A DNA stretch of 64,000 bases from Asterias amurensis (taxonomy: Eukaryota; Echinodermata; Asteroidea; Forcipulatida; Asteriidae): positions 3,720,001 through 3,784,000 of the forward strand of contig NC_092663.1 in the NCBI RefSeq assembly GCF_032118995.1, given 5' to 3'. Both the position numbers and the translations under genes were made by a program. The stretch's first letter is position 1, and each line of letters opens with the position of its first letter. This document shows, piece after piece, positions 12,201-27,200 of this stretch. The notes below the pieces were generated by a model that saw nothing but the letters and a program-made list of their open reading frames with translations, searched no databases and was not told the DNA's origin.

Positions 12201-15200
12201 ATATCTGCAGTACACATGCAGAAGAAAATTCATGATAACAACGGACATTACCTGCTGTGGTGGAGGTTGGCATTTCAGTTGTAGTAGTAACCACTGGGGA
12301 AAAATCAAAGTACAATGTTTGAAATCAACTTCAAAGCAACATGAACAGATATGATCAAAGCACATGCCATATAGGCTTACGGCAAACAGATAAGTTTGTA
12401 TTAGTCTTGTATACAATTTTTACTCTTAATTTGATTTTACCGGTTGTGGGTGTTGTCGGTCTACTTGATAGTCGAGTTGTTGTGATGACAGGATTGAAGC
12501 CTGAAACAAGTGGCGCTGCAAACCAAAAACAAAAAACAAGAAAGTTGAAGAAATTGCACTTCATTGGTTTTGCCATCACTTGTTATTGAACCCTTAGAAC
12601 AAAAACTCCTGGAAGTTTTTGCTCTGATAATAGATAGGTGACAATATTTTCAAGTTGATGAAATAAAATAATTTCAGTCAGACAGCATTAAGTTGTTTAA
12701 TGATTGATTTACCTTCTGTTGTCGTTGTCGCAAGAGTAGTAGTTGACAGTTCTGTTTTTAAGAAATGAGAAAGATAAAGACCATTTATTTAAACGAATCT
12801 CCTCTTTGACCTATACTCTCACACTGGAACTCCTCATATCCAAGTTTCTCACACTCTCACTGAATGTTACGTACCTTCTTCACAACCAAGGATAGCAGCA
12901 CGTAAACTGAACTGAAGTTTGCTGTCAGTGGATTGACTTTCATCCATTCGAGAGAGGGAAACTACTTCTAAGCGCAATCCTATTAACCCTTTCAGCGGCT
13001 TTATCAATGTTACATCTGAAGCTTGCTCATTCAGCCTCATATTCTGCACCTGCAACACCAATAACAAGAATGAGTATAGAATGGCCATTCATACCTGATC
13101 ATTTGAGTGCCGCTCAACTTTGACATATGGCAATAATTTGTTAATACTGTCAATTGAATGTGTACTTATTGTGGGTAGGTTAATTTGAATAGGGAGAGTC
13201 TATGCTGAGAAAAGCTTCACTCACCAATGCTTTACCAGAGGCTCCCTGTACTATAACAAACGTTTCACCCAGTCTGCGTTTAGTTAACAAGATGAATTCA
13301 ATGTTGTCGTTGTTTGTACTGCCCTGAAGCCTTACTCCAGTAACTGTGACTTCCGTCTTGAAATCTATGGTTACACTGGGGTTTTTGACAGTTTCTCGAT
13401 CTTTCAAAGATGGCTGGTTATCAAGGGAGAACGTCCAAGGTTGCTGTGCGTTGACACTAGTTGACTGATCGTTGGCAATAGCCGGTTGTACTGATCGCTT
13501 GGCTTCCAGTCCCTGCGTTCCGTCAAGCTGCTCCATACAGTAACCTATTACGAAACCGCAACCAGAAGATTAATTTCAAAATAATTCTTCGAGAATGAAA
13601 GGTTCAGCCAGTAATTTTTTGAAACCTTGACGAAAAAAATGAAATAAAGTACACACCTGCAGTTGTAGAAGTTGGAGACTGAGACGTGGTGGTTACAACT
13701 GCAATTGTAATAAACAATAAAAGTTTCTGTTATAATCAACTGAATTGCAAAAGATAATGAGAAACAATTTTGCCACGCACGCTGGATAGTTTATATCAAC
13801 TGCAAATGACAGAGAACATGTAACTCGTAGAGACAGCGAGCGAGCGCAAGGCTTTCAGAACTCATGGGAGAGTCAACAGTAAATGAAAACATCTTATCTC
13901 AATTTAAATCAAGATATTGATGCAGATTTCATTTCCAGACTAGTGTTGTATTTAGAGAACAACATAATCAATAAAACTAAAAGACAATTTGGGCGAGCGA
14001 TGGACAAAAAGTGATTAACTACCGTAGTAAACTGACAGGTACGTTGCAATAAGGAGAAAAACCTTGACTAAGATTTCCTTGCCCTAGCCAGCATATTTTG
14101 CTTTACCTTTAGTCGTTGTGGTCACTGGAGTAGTAGATGAAATCTCTGTTTGGAATAAAAAATTTAAAAAGTCATTATTAATTTTTCTTTAAAAAAAAAG
14201 AAGACTCTTGTAATAGTTTTTGCATTTGGCAGTAATGGATGTAACTTTCACTCACCCTTCTCGCAGCCGAGGACCTCAATTCGCAAACTACCAGTTCCGC
14301 CATTCTCCTTTTTGATAACTTGTAGTTTAACTGCAACTACTCCAGGCAAGGGAGAGTCAAGAGTGATGGACTTTAAGTTGTCTTGGTACAATGTTGCTCC
14401 GAGTTTCTCACCTTCCAGCACATCAACAAACTGTCCATTATCTTCAGATTTGGCTGAGAGAATGAATTCCAGGGTAATGACATCCTCACCATTCCCTTGT
14501 AGTTTAAAACCACGCACTTCAACTTTAGATTGGTACTGAACAATCACCCATGGATTGTCATATTCCTCACCAGCATCTGACGACAACTGGAAGGTCCACG
14601 GATTTTCAGAGTTGATAAGTGTTGATTGATTTGCTAGTGTTTGCTGTGGTGCGAATGAACGCTGTTCAAGATTATCCAGCTCACTCAAGGGATCCATGCA
14701 GTAACCTGTAATTTGATAACGTCAAAGGTTTTTTTTAAAAAGATGATCAGCAATATAATCATTACATCCTAATGATTGTGACAATGATAACAAATGTGAA
14801 AGAGAATTCGGCCATTACCTGCAGTAGTCGAGGTTGATGTTTGGGTTGTAGTTGTTACCACTGCAAATAACAAAATATAGATTGATATCAAGTTGTGCAA
14901 AAAGATAATTTTTTGCAATTTGCTTATATTTTCTTTTGCTTTTGAAGATGAGAGCTCACATGTCATCCTGTCACTGATTTTAAAGAGGGAATTGCTCATG
15001 CAAAGAACATTAAACACAAAGATAAGTGTCAGAGTTCATACTCAAGTAAATTTATTAAAACAAAAAGATAAACACCACATGCATTTTATATGGCAGGGGT
15101 TGGAAGACAATGATATTTAGTGTACCTTTAGTAGTTGTGACAACCGGTGTAGTAGTGGAGATTTCTGTTTATAATCAAGAAGAATTCACCATTAATAAAA

Positions 15201-18200
15201 AAACAATTTATAGTGTTGTCAATGTAATTTATTGTGTGTACATATTTTCGAAAAGCGACAAGGAAAATATATGTCTAATATATGTATACATATTTTTTTT
15301 AATTCACTTTTAAATTGTTTATTTTTTAATAGTATTGAATTTGAATGTTTGAAGCACACTAGGAAAACACTACATTTACTTCTTATTTTTTTGATGAAAT
15401 AGATAAAAATGAGATTGAATTGAATTGGCTCACCCTCTTCGCAGCCAAGAACATCAAAGCGCAAACTACCAAATCCGGCATCTTCTTGATCTACAGACTC
15501 AAGTTGCAAGCTAAGAGCCAGCAAACCAGATAAAGGAGAAGGTAGTGCGACGGTTTCGACTCTCTGGTTTGTCAGATCTGCAATTAGTTTTTCATCTTCC
15601 AGCTCTACAAACAGTCCATCAACTTCGTACTTAGCCGACACAACAAATTGCAATTCCTTGACAACATCACCACTTCCTTGCAGCTTAAATCCGTGCACTT
15701 CCACCTTGGACTTGAACTCAACAGTCACCGTAGGTTTGTTCTCTGCATCAACATATGGCAGTAGTTCGAATATCCAGGGATTGTCAGCATTAATACCGGT
15801 TGATTGATTTTGCTGTGGTGATATAAAACGTCTTTCTTCTAGATCCAGCAGGCCATTTAATGGTTCCATACATTCTCCTGAACAAATCACATTAAACATA
15901 ATGTTGAAAAGATAGTTATAAATTGAAACAAAAGCAGCGGTGCGAATAAGTAAAAAAAGATCGGAATCGACAACAAAAGAAATAAACCTTTAGCTGAGAA
16001 TTCATAGATGATTTGTAGTATTTACCTGCTGTAGTAGAGGTTGACGTTTGGGTCGTAGTAGTAATAACTGCAAAACAAATTAAACATGGATTCTTATATC
16101 AATAGTTTAGTTGTATATTGGTACTAAATGCTGGCTGCATATTTTGTTTTTATTGTGTGAGTATTCTTTAAATTTGTGAGTATGAGTTTCATTCCCCTCA
16201 CTTGCATAATAGGTTTTTTTCACAAAGATGGACAGAAAAGCTTTTGCTGTTATCTGTTTGGAAGTGGAGAATAAATGCATAAGTGTTGTTGCTGTTGGTG
16301 ATGATGTTGTTGTTGTATTTTTTATTTTTTACATTCATGCAATACAAATATTGAGATATTCAGCAATAATTAAAGGGTTAATACCTTTAGTCGTTGTGAC
16401 AACCGGTGTAGTAGTGGGTATTTCTGTTTAGGATGACAGAAAAATCATCGTCAATCACAATCATCAGTTAATCTAAACTTACAATATACAAGTTTAGGAA
16501 TTACACTAAGGATTTCGACCTACCTTCTTTGCATCCTAGCACATCGAGTCGCAAACTGCCTTTTCCAGCTTTTAAGTCATCAATTGATTGAACTTGTAAT
16601 CGAACTGCAACTACTCGTTCTAATGGACTGTCCAGATTGACGGACTCTAGTCCATCTCCGGACAAGGTTGCTGTGATTTTCTGATCTTGTGGCACCTCAA
16701 CAAAGTCTCCATTATCTTCAAATTTGGCCAGGACGATGAATTTCAATTCCTTGACTAGCTCACCACTGCCTTGTAGCTTAAATCCGCGCACTTCAACTTT
16801 AGAAGTGAAATAAACAGTCAACTGAGGGGTGGTAACTGCTGACAGCTCAAAGGTCCACGGATATTCAGCGTTGATATTAGTTGATTGATTTGAAATCTGC
16901 TGCGGTGTGAATGAACGCTCCGCTTCAAGATCTTGCTCGCCACTCATGGGTTCCATACAGTAACCTGGAGTGGGTTTATATGTAAAATAAAATCATTTTA
17001 AATTACAAGTCCGAACCCGCAGCGCTTGATAAAAAGCAAGGATACAATTTATATCTGCAGTACACATGCAGAAGAAAATTCATGATAACAACGGACATTA
17101 CCTGCTGTGGTGGAGGTTGGCATTTCAGTTGTAGTAGTAACCACTGGGGAAAAATCAAAGTACAATGTTTGAAATCAACTTCAAAGCAACATGAACAGAT
17201 ATGATCAAAGCACATGCCATATAGGCTTACGGCAAACAGATAAGTTTCTATTAGTCTTGTATACAATTTTTACTCTTAATTTGATTTTACCGGTTGTGGG
17301 TGTTGTCGGTCTACTTGATAGTCGAGTTGTTGTGATGACAGGATTGAAGCCTGAAACAAGTGGCGCTGCAAACCAAAAACAAAAAACAAGAAAGTTGAAG
17401 AAATTGCACTTCATTGGTTTTGCCATCACTTGTTATTGAACCCTTAGAACAAAAACTCCTGGAAGTTTTTGCTCTGATAATAGATAGGTGACAATATTTT
17501 CAAGTTGATGAAATAAAATAATTTCAGTCAGACAGCATTAAGTTGTTTAATGATTGATTTACCTTCTGTTGTCGTTGTCGCAAGAGTAGTAGTTGACAGT
17601 TCTGTTTTTAAGAAATGAGAAAGATAAAGACCATTTATTTCAACGAATCTCCTCTTTGACCTATACTCTCACACTGGAACTCCTCATATCCAAGTTTCTC
17701 ACACTCTCACTGAATGTTACGTACCTTCTTCACAACCAAGGATAGCAGCACGTAAACTGAACTGAAGTTTGCTGTCAGTGGATTGACTTTCATCCATTCG
17801 AGAGAGGGAAACTACTTCTAAGCGCAATCCTATTAACCCTTTCAGCGGCTTTATCAATGTTACATCTGAAGCTTGCTCATTCAGCCTCATATTCTGCACC
17901 TGCAACACCAATAACAAGAATGAGTATAGAATGGCCATTCATACCTGATCATTTGAGTGCCGCTCAACTTTGACATATGGCAATAATTTGTTAATACTGT
18001 CAATTGAATGTGTACTTATTGTGGGTAGGTTAATTTGAATAGGGAGAGTCTATGCTGAGAAAAGCTTCACTCACCAATGCTTTACCAGAGGCTCCCTGTA
18101 CTATAACAAACGTTTCACCCAGTCTGCGTTTAGCTAACAAGATGAATTCAATGTTGTCGTTGTTTGTACTGCCCTGAAGCCTTACTCCAGTAACTGTGAC

Positions 18201-21200
18201 TTCTGTCTTGAAATCTATGGTTACACTGGGGTTTTTGACAGTTTCTCGATCTTTCAAAGATGGCTGGTTATCAAGGGAGAACGTCCAAGGTTGCTGTGCG
18301 TTGACACTAGTTGACTGATCGTTGGCAATAGCCGGTTGTACTGATCGCTTGGCTTCCAGTCCCTGCGTTCCGTCAAGCTGCTCCATACAGTAACCTATTA
18401 CGAAACCGCAACCAGAAGATTAATTTCAAATTAATTCTTCGAGAATGAAAGGTTCAGCCAGTAATTTTTTGAAACCTTGACGAAAAAAATGAAATAAAGT
18501 ACACACCTGCAGTTGTAGAAGTTGGAGACTGAGTTGTGGTGGTTACAACTGCAATTGTAATAAACAATAAAAGTTTCTGTTATAACCAACTGAATTGCAA
18601 AAGATAATGAGAAACAATTTTGCCACGCACGCTGGATAGTGTATATCAACTGCAAATGACAGAGAACATGTAACTCGTAGAGACAGCGAGCGAGCGCAAG
18701 GCTTTCAGAACTCATGGGAGAGTCAACAGTAAATGAAAACATCTTATCTCAATTTAAATCAAGATATTGATGCAGATTTCATTTCCAGACTAGTGTTGTA
18801 TTTAGAGAACAACATAATCAATAAAACTAAAAGACAATTTGGGCGAGCGATGGACAAAAAGTGATTAACTACCGTAGTAAACTGACAGGTACGTTGCAAT
18901 AAGGAGAAAAACCTTGACTAAGATTTCCTTGCCCTAGCCAGCATATTTTGCTTTACCTTTAGTCGTTGTGGTCACTGGAGTAGTAGATGAAATCTCTGTT
19001 TGGAATAAAAAATTAAAAAAAGTCATTATTAATTTTTCTTTAAAAAAAAAGAAGACTCTTGTAATAGTTTTTGCATTTGGCAGTAATGGATGTAACTTTC
19101 ACTCACCCTTCTCGCAGCCGAGGACCTCAATTCGCAAACTACCAGTTCCGCCATTCTCCTTTTTGATAACTTGTAGTTTAACTGCAACTACTCCAGGCAA
19201 GGGAGAGTCAAGAGTGATGGACTTTAAGTTGTCTTGGTACAATGTTGCTCTGAGTTTCTCACCTTCCAGCACATCAACAAACTGTCCATTATCTTCAGAT
19301 TTGGCTGAGAGAATGAATTCCAGGGTAATGACATCCTCACCATTCCCTTGTAGTTTAAAACCACGCACTTCAACTTTAGATTGGTACTGAACAATCACCC
19401 ATGGATTGTCATATTCCTCACCAGCATCTGACGACAACTGGAAGGTCCACGGATTTTCAGAGTTGATAAGTGTTGATTGATTTGCTAGTGTTTGCTGTGG
19501 TGCGAATGAACGCTGTTCAAGATTATCCAGCTCACTCAAGGGATCCATGCAGTAACCTGTAATTTGATAACGTCAAAGGTTTTTTTTTAAAAGATGATCA
19601 GCAATATAATCATTACATCCTAATGATTGTGACAATGATAACAAATGTGAAAGAGAATTCGGCCATTACCTGCAGTAGTCGAGGTTGATGTTTGGGTTGT
19701 AGTTGTTACCACTGCAAATAACAAAATATAGATTGATATCAAGTTGTGCAAAAAGATAATTTTTTGCAATTTGCTTATATTTTCTTTTGCTTTTGAAGAT
19801 GAGAGTTCACATGTCATCCTGTCACTGATTTTAAAGAGGGAATTGCTCATGCAAAGAACATTAAACACAAAGATAAGTGTCAGAGTTCATACTCAAGTAA
19901 ATTTATTAAAACAAAAAGATAAACACCACATGCATTTTATATGGCAGGGGTTGGAAGACAATGATATTTAGTGTACCTTTAGTAGTTGTGACAACCGGTG
20001 TAGTAGTGGAGATTTCTGTTTATAATCAAGAAGAATTCACCATTAATAAAAAAACAATTTATAGTGTTGTCAATGTAATTTATTGTGTGTACATATTTTC
20101 GAAAAGCGACAAGGAAAATATATGTCTAATATATGTATACATATTTTTTTTAATTCACTTTTAAATTGTTTATTTTTTAATAGTATTGAATTTGAATGTT
20201 TGAAGCACACTAGGAAAACACTACATTTACTTCTTATTTTTTTGATGAAATAGATAAAAATGAGATTGAATTGAATTGGCTCACCCTCTTCGCAGCCAAG
20301 AACATCAAAGCGCAAACTACCAAATCCGGCATCTTCTTGATCTACAGACTCAAGTTGCAAGCTAAGAGCCAGCAAACCAGATAAAGGAGAAGGTAGTGCG
20401 ACGGTTTCGACTCTCTGGTTTGTCAGATCTGCAATTAGTTTTTCATCTTCCAGCTCTACAAACAGTCCATCAACTTCGTACTTAGCCGACACAACAAATT
20501 GCAATTCCTTGACAACATCACCACTTCCTTGCAGCTTAAATCCGTGCACTTCCACCTTGGACTTGAACTCAACAGTCACCGTAGGTTTGTTCTCTGCATC
20601 AACATATGGCAGTAGTTCGAATATCCAGGGATTGTCAGCATTAATACCGGTTGATTGATTTTGCTGTGGTGATATAAAACGTCTTTCTTCTAGATCCAGC
20701 AGGCCATTTAATGGTTCCATACATTCTCCTGAACAAATCACATTAAACATAATGTTGAAAAGATAGTTATAAATTGAAACAAAAGCAGCGGTGCGAATAA
20801 GTAAAAAAAGATCGGAATCGACAACAAAAGAAATAAACCTTTAGCTGAGAATTCATAGATGATTTGTAGTATTTACCTGCTGTAGTAGAGGTTGACGTTT
20901 GGGTCGTAGTAGTAATAACTGCAAAACAAATTAAACATGGATTCTTATATCAATAGTTTAGTTGTATATTGGTACTAAATGCTGGCTGCATATTTTGTTT
21001 TTATTGTGTGAGTATTCTTTAAATTTGTGAGTATGAGTTTCATTCCCCTCACTTGCATAATAGGTTTTTTTTACAAAGATGGACAGAAAAGCTTTTGCTG
21101 TTATCTGTTTGGAAGTGGAGAATAAATGCATAAGTGTTGTTGCTGTTGGTGATGATGTTGTTGTTGTATTTTTTATTTTTTACATTCATGCAATACAAAT

Positions 21201-24200
21201 ATTGAGATATTCAGCAATAATTAAAGGGTTAATACCTTTAGTCGTTGTGACAACCGGTGTAGTAGTGGGTATTTCTGTTTAGGATGACAGAAAAATCATC
21301 GTCAATCACAATCATCAGTTAATCTAAACTTACAATATACAAGTTTAGGAATTACACTAAGGATTTCGACCTACCTTCTTTGCATCCTAGCACATCGAGT
21401 CGCAAACTGCCTTTTCCAGCTTTTAAGTCATCAATTGATTGAACTTGTAATCGAACTGCAACTACTCGTTCTAATGGAGTGTCCAGATTGACGGACTCTA
21501 GTCCATCTCCGGACAAGGTTGCTGTGATTTTCTGATCTTGTGGCACCTCAACAAAGTCTCCATTATCTTCAAATTTGGCCAGGACGATGAATTTCAATTC
21601 CTTGACTAGCTCACCACTGCCTTGTAGCTTAAATCCGCGCACTTCAACTTTAGAAGTGAAATAAACAGTCAACTGAGGGGTGGTAACTGCTGACAGCTCA
21701 AAGGTCCACGGATATTCAGCGTTGATATTAGTTGATTGATTTGAAATCTGCTGCGGTGTGAATGAACGCTCCGCTTCAAGATCTTGCTCGCCACTCATGG
21801 GTTCCATACAGTAACCTGGAGTGGGTTTATATGTAAAATAAAATCATTTTAAATTACAAGTCCGAACCCGCAGCGCTTGATAAAAAGCAAGGATACAATT
21901 TATATCTGCAGTACACATGCAGAAGAAAATTCATGATAACAACGGACATTACCTGCTGTGGTGGAGGTTGGCATTTCAGTTGTAGTAGTAACCACTGGGG
22001 AAAAATCAAAGTACAATGTTTGAAATCAACTTCAAAGCAACATGAACAGATATGATCAAAGCACATGCCATATAGGCTTACGGCAAACAGATAAGTTTCT
22101 ATTAGTCTTGTATACAATTTTTACTCTTAATTTGATTTTACCGGTTGTGGGTGTTGTCGGTCTACTTGATAGTCGAGTTGTTGTGATGACAGGATTGAAG
22201 CCTGAAACAAGTGGCGCTGCAAACCAAAAACAAAAAACAAGAAAGTTGAAGAAATTGCACTTCATTGGTTTTGCCATCACTTGTTATTGAACCCTTAGAA
22301 CAAAAACTCCTGGAAGTGTTTTTGCTCTGATAATAGATAGGTGACAATATTTTCAAGTTGATGAAATAAAATAATTTCAGTCAGACAGCATTAAGTTGTT
22401 TAATGATTGATTTACCTTCTGTTGTCGTTGTCGCAAGAGTAGTAGTTGACAGTTCTGTTTTTAAAAAATGAGAAAGATAAAGACCATTTATTTAAACGAA
22501 TCTCCTCTTTGACCTATACTCTCACACTGGAACTCCTCATATCCAAGTTTCTCACACTCTCACTGAATGTTACGTACCTTCTTCACAACCAAGGATAGCA
22601 GCACGTAAACTGAACTGAAGTTTGCTGTCAGTGGATTGACTTTCATCCATTCGAGAGAGGGAAACTACTTCTAAGCGCAATCCTATTAACCCTTTCAGCG
22701 GCTTTATCAATGTTACATCTGAAGCTTGCTCATTCAGCCTCATATTCTGCACCTGCAACACCAATAACAAGAATGAGTATAGAATGGCCATTCATACCTG
22801 ATCATTTGAGTGCCGCTCAACTTTGACATATGGCAATAATTTGTTAATACTGTCAATTGAATGTGTACTTATTGTGGGTAGGTTAATTTGAATAGGGAGA
22901 GTCTATGCTGAGAAAAGCTTCACTCACCAATGCTTTACCAGAGGCTCCCTGTACTATAACAAACGTTTCACCCAGTCTGCGTTTAGCTAACAAGATGAAT
23001 TCAATGTTGTCGTTGTTTGTACTGCCCTGAAGCCTTACTCCAGTAACTGTGACTTCTGTCTTGAAATCTACGGTTACACTGGGGTTTTTGACAGTTTCTC
23101 GATCTTTCAAAGATGGCTGGTTATCAAGGGAGAACGTCCAAGGTTGCTGTGCGTTGACACTAGTTGACTGATCGTTGGCAATAGCCGGTTGTACTGATCG
23201 CTTGGCTTCCAGTCCCTGCGTTCCGTCAAGCTGCTCCATACAGTAACCTATTACGAAACCGCAACCAGAAGATTAATTTCAAAATAATTCTTCGAGAATG
23301 AAAGGTTCAGCCAGTAATTTTTTGAAACCTTGACGAAAAAAATGAAATAAAGTACACACCTGCAGTTGTAGAAGTTGGAGACTGAGTTGTGGTGGTTACA
23401 ACTGCAATTGTAATAAACAATAAAAGTTTCTGTTATAACCAACTGAATTGCAAAAGATAATGAGAAACAATTTTGCCACGCACGCTGGATAGTGTATATC
23501 AACTGCAAATGACAGAGAACATGTAACTCGTAGAGACAGCGAGCGAGCGCAAGGCTTTCAGAACTCATGGGAGAGTCAACAGTAAATGAAAACATCTTAT
23601 CTCAATTTAAATCAAGACATTGATGCAGATTTCATTTCCAGACTAGTGTTGTATTTAGAGAACAACATAATCAATAAAACTAAAAGACAATTTGGGCGAG
23701 CGATGGACAAAAAGTGATTAACTACCGTAGTAAACTGACAGGTACGTTGCAATAAGGAGAAAAACCTTGACTAAGATTTCCTTGCCCTAGCCAGCATATT
23801 TTGCTTTACCTTTAGTCATTGTGGTCACTGGAGTAGTAGATGAAATCTCTGTTTGGAATAAAAAATTAAAAAAAGTCATTATTAATTTTTCTTTAAAAAA
23901 AAAGAAGACTCTTGTAATAGTTTTTGCATTTGGCAGTAATGGATGTAACTTTCACTCACCCTTCTCGCAGCCGAGGACCTCAATTCGCAAACTACCAGTT
24001 CCGCCATTCTCCTTTTTGATAACTTGTAGTTTAACTGCAACTACTCCAGGCAAGGGAGAGTCAAGAGTGATGGACTTTAAGTTGTCTTGGTACAATGTTG
24101 CTCCGAGTTTCTCACCTTCCAGCACATCAACAAACTGTCCATTATCTTCAGATTTGGCTGAGAGAATGAATTCCAGGGTAATGACATCCTCACCATTCCC

Positions 24201-27200
24201 TTGTAGTTTAAAACCACGCACTTCAACTTTAGATTGGTACTGAACAATCACCCATGGATTGTCATATTCCTCACCAGCATCTGACGACAACTGGAAGGTC
24301 CACGGATTTTCAGAGTTGATAAGTGTTGATTGATTTGCTAGTGTTTGCTGTGGTGCGAATGAACGCTGTTCAAGATTATCCAGCTCACTCAAGGGATCCA
24401 TGCAGTAACCTGTAATTTGATAACGTCAAAGGTTTTTTTTAAAAAGATGATCAGCAATATAATCATTACATCCTAATGATTGTGACAATGATAACAAATG
24501 TGAAAGAGAATTCGGCCATTACCTGCAGTAGTCGAGGTTGATGTTTGGGTTGTAGTTGTTACCACTGCAAATAACAAAATATAGATTGATATCAAGTTGT
24601 GCAAAAAGATAATTTTTTGCAATTTGCTTATATTTTCTTTTGCTTTTGAAGATGAGAGTTCACATGTCATCCTGTCACTGATTTTAAAGAGGGAATTGCT
24701 CATGCAAAGAACATTAAACACAAAGATAAGTGTCAGAGTTCATACTCAAGTAAATTTATTAAAACAAAAAGATAAACACCACATGCATTTTATATGGCAG
24801 GGGTTGGAAGACAATGATATTTAGTGTACCTTTAGTAGTTGTGACAACCGGTGTAGTAGTGGAGATTTCTGTTTATAATCAAGAAGAATTCACCATTAAT
24901 AAAAAAACAATTTATAGTGTTGTCAATGTAATTTATTGTGTGTACATATTTTCGAAAAGCGACAAGGAAAATATATGTCTAATATATGTATACATATTTT
25001 TTTTAATTCACTTTTAAATTGTTTATTTTTTAATAGTATTGAATTTGAATGTTTGAAGCACACTAGGAAAACACTACATTTACTTCTTATTTTTTTGATG
25101 AAATAGATAAAAATGAGATTGAATTGAATTGGCTCACCCTCTTCGCAGCCAAGAACATCAAAGCGCAAACTACCAAATCCGGCATCTTCTTGATCTACAG
25201 ACTCAAGTTGCAAGCTAAGAGCCAGCAAACCAGATAAAGGAGAAGGTAGTGCGACGGTTTCGACTCTCTGGTTTGTCAGATCTGCAATTAGTTTTTCATC
25301 TTCCAGCTCTACAAACAGTCCATCAACTTCGTACTTAGCCGACACAACAAATTGCAATTCCTTGACAACATCACCACTTCCTTGCAGCTTAAATCCGTGC
25401 ACTTCCACCTTGGACTTGAACTCAACAGTCACCGTAGGTTTGTTCTCTGCATCAACATATGGCAGTAGTTCGAATATCCAGGGATTGTCAGCATTAATAC
25501 CGGTTGATTGATTTTGCTGTGGTGATATAAAACGTCTTTCTTCTAGATCCAGCAGGCCATTTAATGGTTCCATACATTCTCCTGAACAAATCACATTAAA
25601 CATAATGTTGAAAAGATAGTTATAAATTGAAACAAAAGCAGCGGTGCGAATAAGTAAAAAAAGATCGGAATCGACAACAAAAGAAATAAACCTTTAGCTG
25701 AGAATTCATAGATGATTTGTAGTATTTACCTGCTGTAGTAGAGGTTGACGTTTGGGTCGTAGTAGTAATAACTGCAAAACAAATTAAACATGGATTCTTA
25801 TATCAATAGTTTAGTTGTATATTGGTACTAAATGCTGGCTGCATATTTTGTTTTTATTGTGTGAGTATTCTTTAAATTTGTGAGTATGAGTTTCATTCCC
25901 CTCACTTGCATAATAGGTTTTTTTCACAAAGATGGACAGAAAAGCTTTTGCTGTTATCTGTTTGGAAGTGGAGAATAAATGCATAAGTGTTGTTGCTGTT
26001 GGTGATGATGTTGTTGTTGTATTTTTTATTTTTTACATTCATGCAATACAAATATTGAGATATTCAGCAATAATTAAAGGGTTAATACCTTTAGTCGTTG
26101 TGACAACCGGTGTAGTAGTGGGTATTTCTGTTTAGGATGACAGAAAAATCATCGTCAATCACAATCATCAGTTAATCTAAACTTACAATATACAAGTTTA
26201 GGAATTACACTAAGGATTTCGACCTACCTTCTTTGCATCCTAGCACATCGAGTCGCAAACTGCCTTTTCCAGCTTTTAAGTCATCAATTGATTGAACTTG
26301 TAATCGAACTGCAACTACTCGTTCTAATGGAGTGTCCAGATTGACGGACTCTAGTCCATCTCCGGACAAGGTTGCTGTGATTTTCTGATCTTGTGGCACC
26401 TCAACAAAGTCTCCATTATCTTCAAATTTGGCCAGGACGATGAATTTCAATTCCTTGACTAGCTCACCACTGCCTTGTAGCTTAAATCCGCGCACTTCAA
26501 CTTTAGAAGTGAAATAAACAGTCAACTGAGGGGTGGTAACTGCTGACAGCTCAAAGGTCCACGGATATTCAGCGTTGATATTAGTTGATTGATTTGAAAT
26601 CTGCTGCGGTGTGAATGAACGCTCCGCTTCAAGATCTTGCTCGCCACTCATGGGTTCCATACAGTAACCTGGAGTGGGTTTATATGTAAAATAAAATCAT
26701 TTTAAATTACAAGTCCGAACCCGCAGCGCTTGATAAAAAGCAAGGATACAATTTATATCTGCAGTACACATGCAGAAGAAAATTCATGATAACAACGGAC
26801 ATTACCTGCTGTGGTGGAGGTTGGCATTTCAGTTGTAGTAGTAACCACTGGGGAAAAATCAAAGTACAATGTTTGAAATCAACTTCAAAGCAACATGAAC
26901 AGATATGATCAAAGCACATGCCATATAGGCTTACGGCAAACAGATAAGTTTCTATTAGTCTTGTATACAATTTTTACTCTTAATTTGATTTTACCGGTTG
27001 TGGGTGTTGTCGGTCTACTTGATAGTCGAGTTGTTGTGATGACAGGATTGAAGCCTGAAACAAGTGGCGCTGCAAACCAAAAACAAAAAACAAGAAAGTT
27101 GAAGAAATTGCACTTCATTGGTTTTGCCATCACTTGTTATTGAACCCTTAGAACAAAAACTCCTGGAAGTGTTTTTGCTCTGATAATAGATAGGTGACAA

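Larger units (their letters stand above)
9884..14705 (-). repeat. Array unit 3 (4822 bp, short form)
   Basis: Complete unit. Linker exons are at 9997-10038, 10277-10315, 11176-11217, 11535-11573, 12252-12293, 12441-12515, 12713-12751, 13657-13698 and 14107-14145. Confidence 0.95.
14706..19556 (-). repeat. Array unit 4 (4851 bp, long form)
   Basis: Complete unit. Linker exons are at 14819-14860, 15126-15164, 16026-16067, 16385-16423, 17102-17143, 17291-17365, 17563-17601, 18507-18548 and 18957-18995. It has the 27-bp intron segment. Confidence 0.95.
19557..24409 (-). repeat. Array unit 5 (4853 bp, long form)
   Basis: Complete unit. Linker exons are at 19670-19711, 19977-20015, 20877-20918, 21236-21274, 21953-21994, 22142-22216, 22416-22454, 23360-23401 and 23810-23848; the last has a Thr to Met change. 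Confidence 0.95.

Noticed and set aside
15219-15899. 226-residue minus open frame in units 4-6
   Set aside because: Read-through from the EPLNG exon into an intron without early stops; the GTGAGC donor and the next exon's phase show the true end.
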